Shown: positions 5,910 through 6,291 of the stretch, one piece after another
How positions within the stretch are numbered: position 1 is the first letter of the stretch
Layout: every line of letters begins with the position of its first letter
From: Lysobacteraceae bacterium
GTDB taxonomy: Bacteria; Pseudomonadota; Gammaproteobacteria; Xanthomonadales; Xanthomonadaceae
Reading direction: 5' to 3'
DNA length: 6,291 nt
Assembly (NCBI GenBank): GCA_017990865.1
Contig: JAGNNB010000179.1
Coordinates: 1-6,291 of the forward strand
Position numbers and translations under genes: made by a program
The notes under the pieces: generated by a model
What the model was told of the DNA's origin: nothing
Database searches by the model: none
Seen by the model: only the letters and a program-made list of their open reading frames with translations

Positions 5910-6291
5910 TCAGCGTGCGGGTCGCGCCGCTTCCTGCACCGGGACATCCTGCTGCTGCGGGGCGAGGTCGCGGCCGGGTTGCGCTTGGTTCTGGCCCTGC
6001 GTGGGTTGCAGCGCTTCGAGGCCCCGTTGCGCGGTGGGCAGATCGGTCGTGATCGCCTGCGCGACCGGCAGCGGCGTGGACAGACGCGCGGTGGGGTCGG
6101 ATAGCGAGCCCTGCACCGCGATCAAATCGCTGCGGCGATCGTTGAAGACGATGTGGTCGGGGCGTACGTCCTGGGTCGCGGCGTGCAGCGCCACGCCGGT
6201 CGCCACGCGCAGGCGATCTTGACCGAACGCGTCGGCCGGAATGTTCGGCGAACGTTCGAGCGCGGTCATCGCCTGCTGCACCGCGGGGTGA
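5910..6291 (-). CDS. C-terminal part of a predicted X-T4SS effector (XVIPCD domain), 5' end outside the window
   Basis: The frame is open from the right edge to TGA at 5912-5910 and gives the last 126 residues of a longer protein. The visible sequence starts HPAVQQAMTALE and contains LRVATGVALHAATQDVRPDHIVFND (27-51), DLIAVQGSLSDPTARL (55-70) and PLPVAQAITTDLPTAQ (73-88). A Gln-rich end follows (QPTQGQNQAQ, APQQQ). These blocks match the plan of the XVIPCD domain (DHVVLN-like, FAVQG-like and DP motifs, then a Gln-rich tail), the C-terminal signal that VirD4 recognises in effectors of the Xanthomonas-type antibacterial type IV secretion system. The toxic domain would lie in the unseen N-terminal part, and an immunity gene is expected nearby. 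None is visible on the 3' side, which holds the convergent ATPase gene, so it would have to lie beyond the right edge. Stand-alone XVIPCD proteins exist, so effector status is inferred. Confidence 0.85.
   Translation of the reverse strand, partial: HPAVQQAMTALERSPNIPADAFGQDRLRVATGVALHAATQDVRPDHIVFNDRRSDLIAVQGSLSDPTARLSTPLPVAQAITTDLPTAQRGLEALQPTQGQNQAQPGRDLAPQQQDVPVQEAARPAR

Noticed and set aside
1..6291. Integron integrase, CRISPR array, tRNA or rRNA genes
   Set aside because: No tyrosine-recombinase frame, regularly spaced repeats, or tRNA/rRNA-like sequence was seen on either strand.

Overview
The window reads as chromosomal DNA from a G+C-rich gammaproteobacterium, most likely of the Xanthomonadaceae/Lysobacteraceae (Lysobacter, Xanthomonas or Stenotrophomonas-like). 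Three observations point there. The REP elements begin with the tetranucleotide GTAG. The right edge holds the C-terminal part of a protein with the XVIPCD secretion domain of the Xanthomonas-type type IV secretion system. An integron cassette is also present, a common feature of xanthomonad chromosomes. The species cannot be fixed from the sequence.

Layout, left to right. A solo REP element (21-60) precedes a 624-residue protein of unknown function on the + strand (247-2121), which has a Rossmann/ThuA-like N-terminal region and a Lys/Ala/Pro-rich tail. A paired REP (REPIN, 2159-2251) follows. It interrupts a short minus-strand gene start (2289-2248) that lies directly beyond an integron attC site (2309-2420). 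The attC ends a complete 870-base gene cassette (2315-3184, minus strand) carrying one A+T-rich gene for a HEPN-like protein (2415-3173). The outer recombination point of the cassette falls inside the stop codon of ubiE (3185-3973, minus). Divergent from ubiE is a solitary GspE/PilB-family ATPase gene (4122-5813, +), closed by a strong hairpin terminator (5844-5874). Convergent with it is the 3' part of a gene for a predicted type IV secretion effector (5910-6291, minus), whose 5' end lies outside the window.

The main find is the integron-type structure without an integrase in view. A promoterless cassette sits immediately behind, and in the same direction as, the housekeeping gene ubiE. The junction G is the last base of the ubiE TAG codon. 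Cassette circularisation explains the two mismatches between the outer cores of the integrated attC: the cassette's own first bases (TTAGCT) complement its R'' core (AGCTAAC) exactly. The bases after the attC (TTAGGC, then a good ribosome binding site and an ATG) look like the head of a second cassette, cut after 13 codons by the REPIN.

Functionally, ubiE is a ubiquinone methyltransferase and the ATPase a pilus or secretion motor homologue. The HEPN-like cassette gene is a candidate toxin or phage-defence gene that probably depends on ubiE transcription. The partial effector suggests that the organism has an antibacterial type IV secretion system. Apart from the ubiE-cassette linkage, nothing shows that the neighbours act together.
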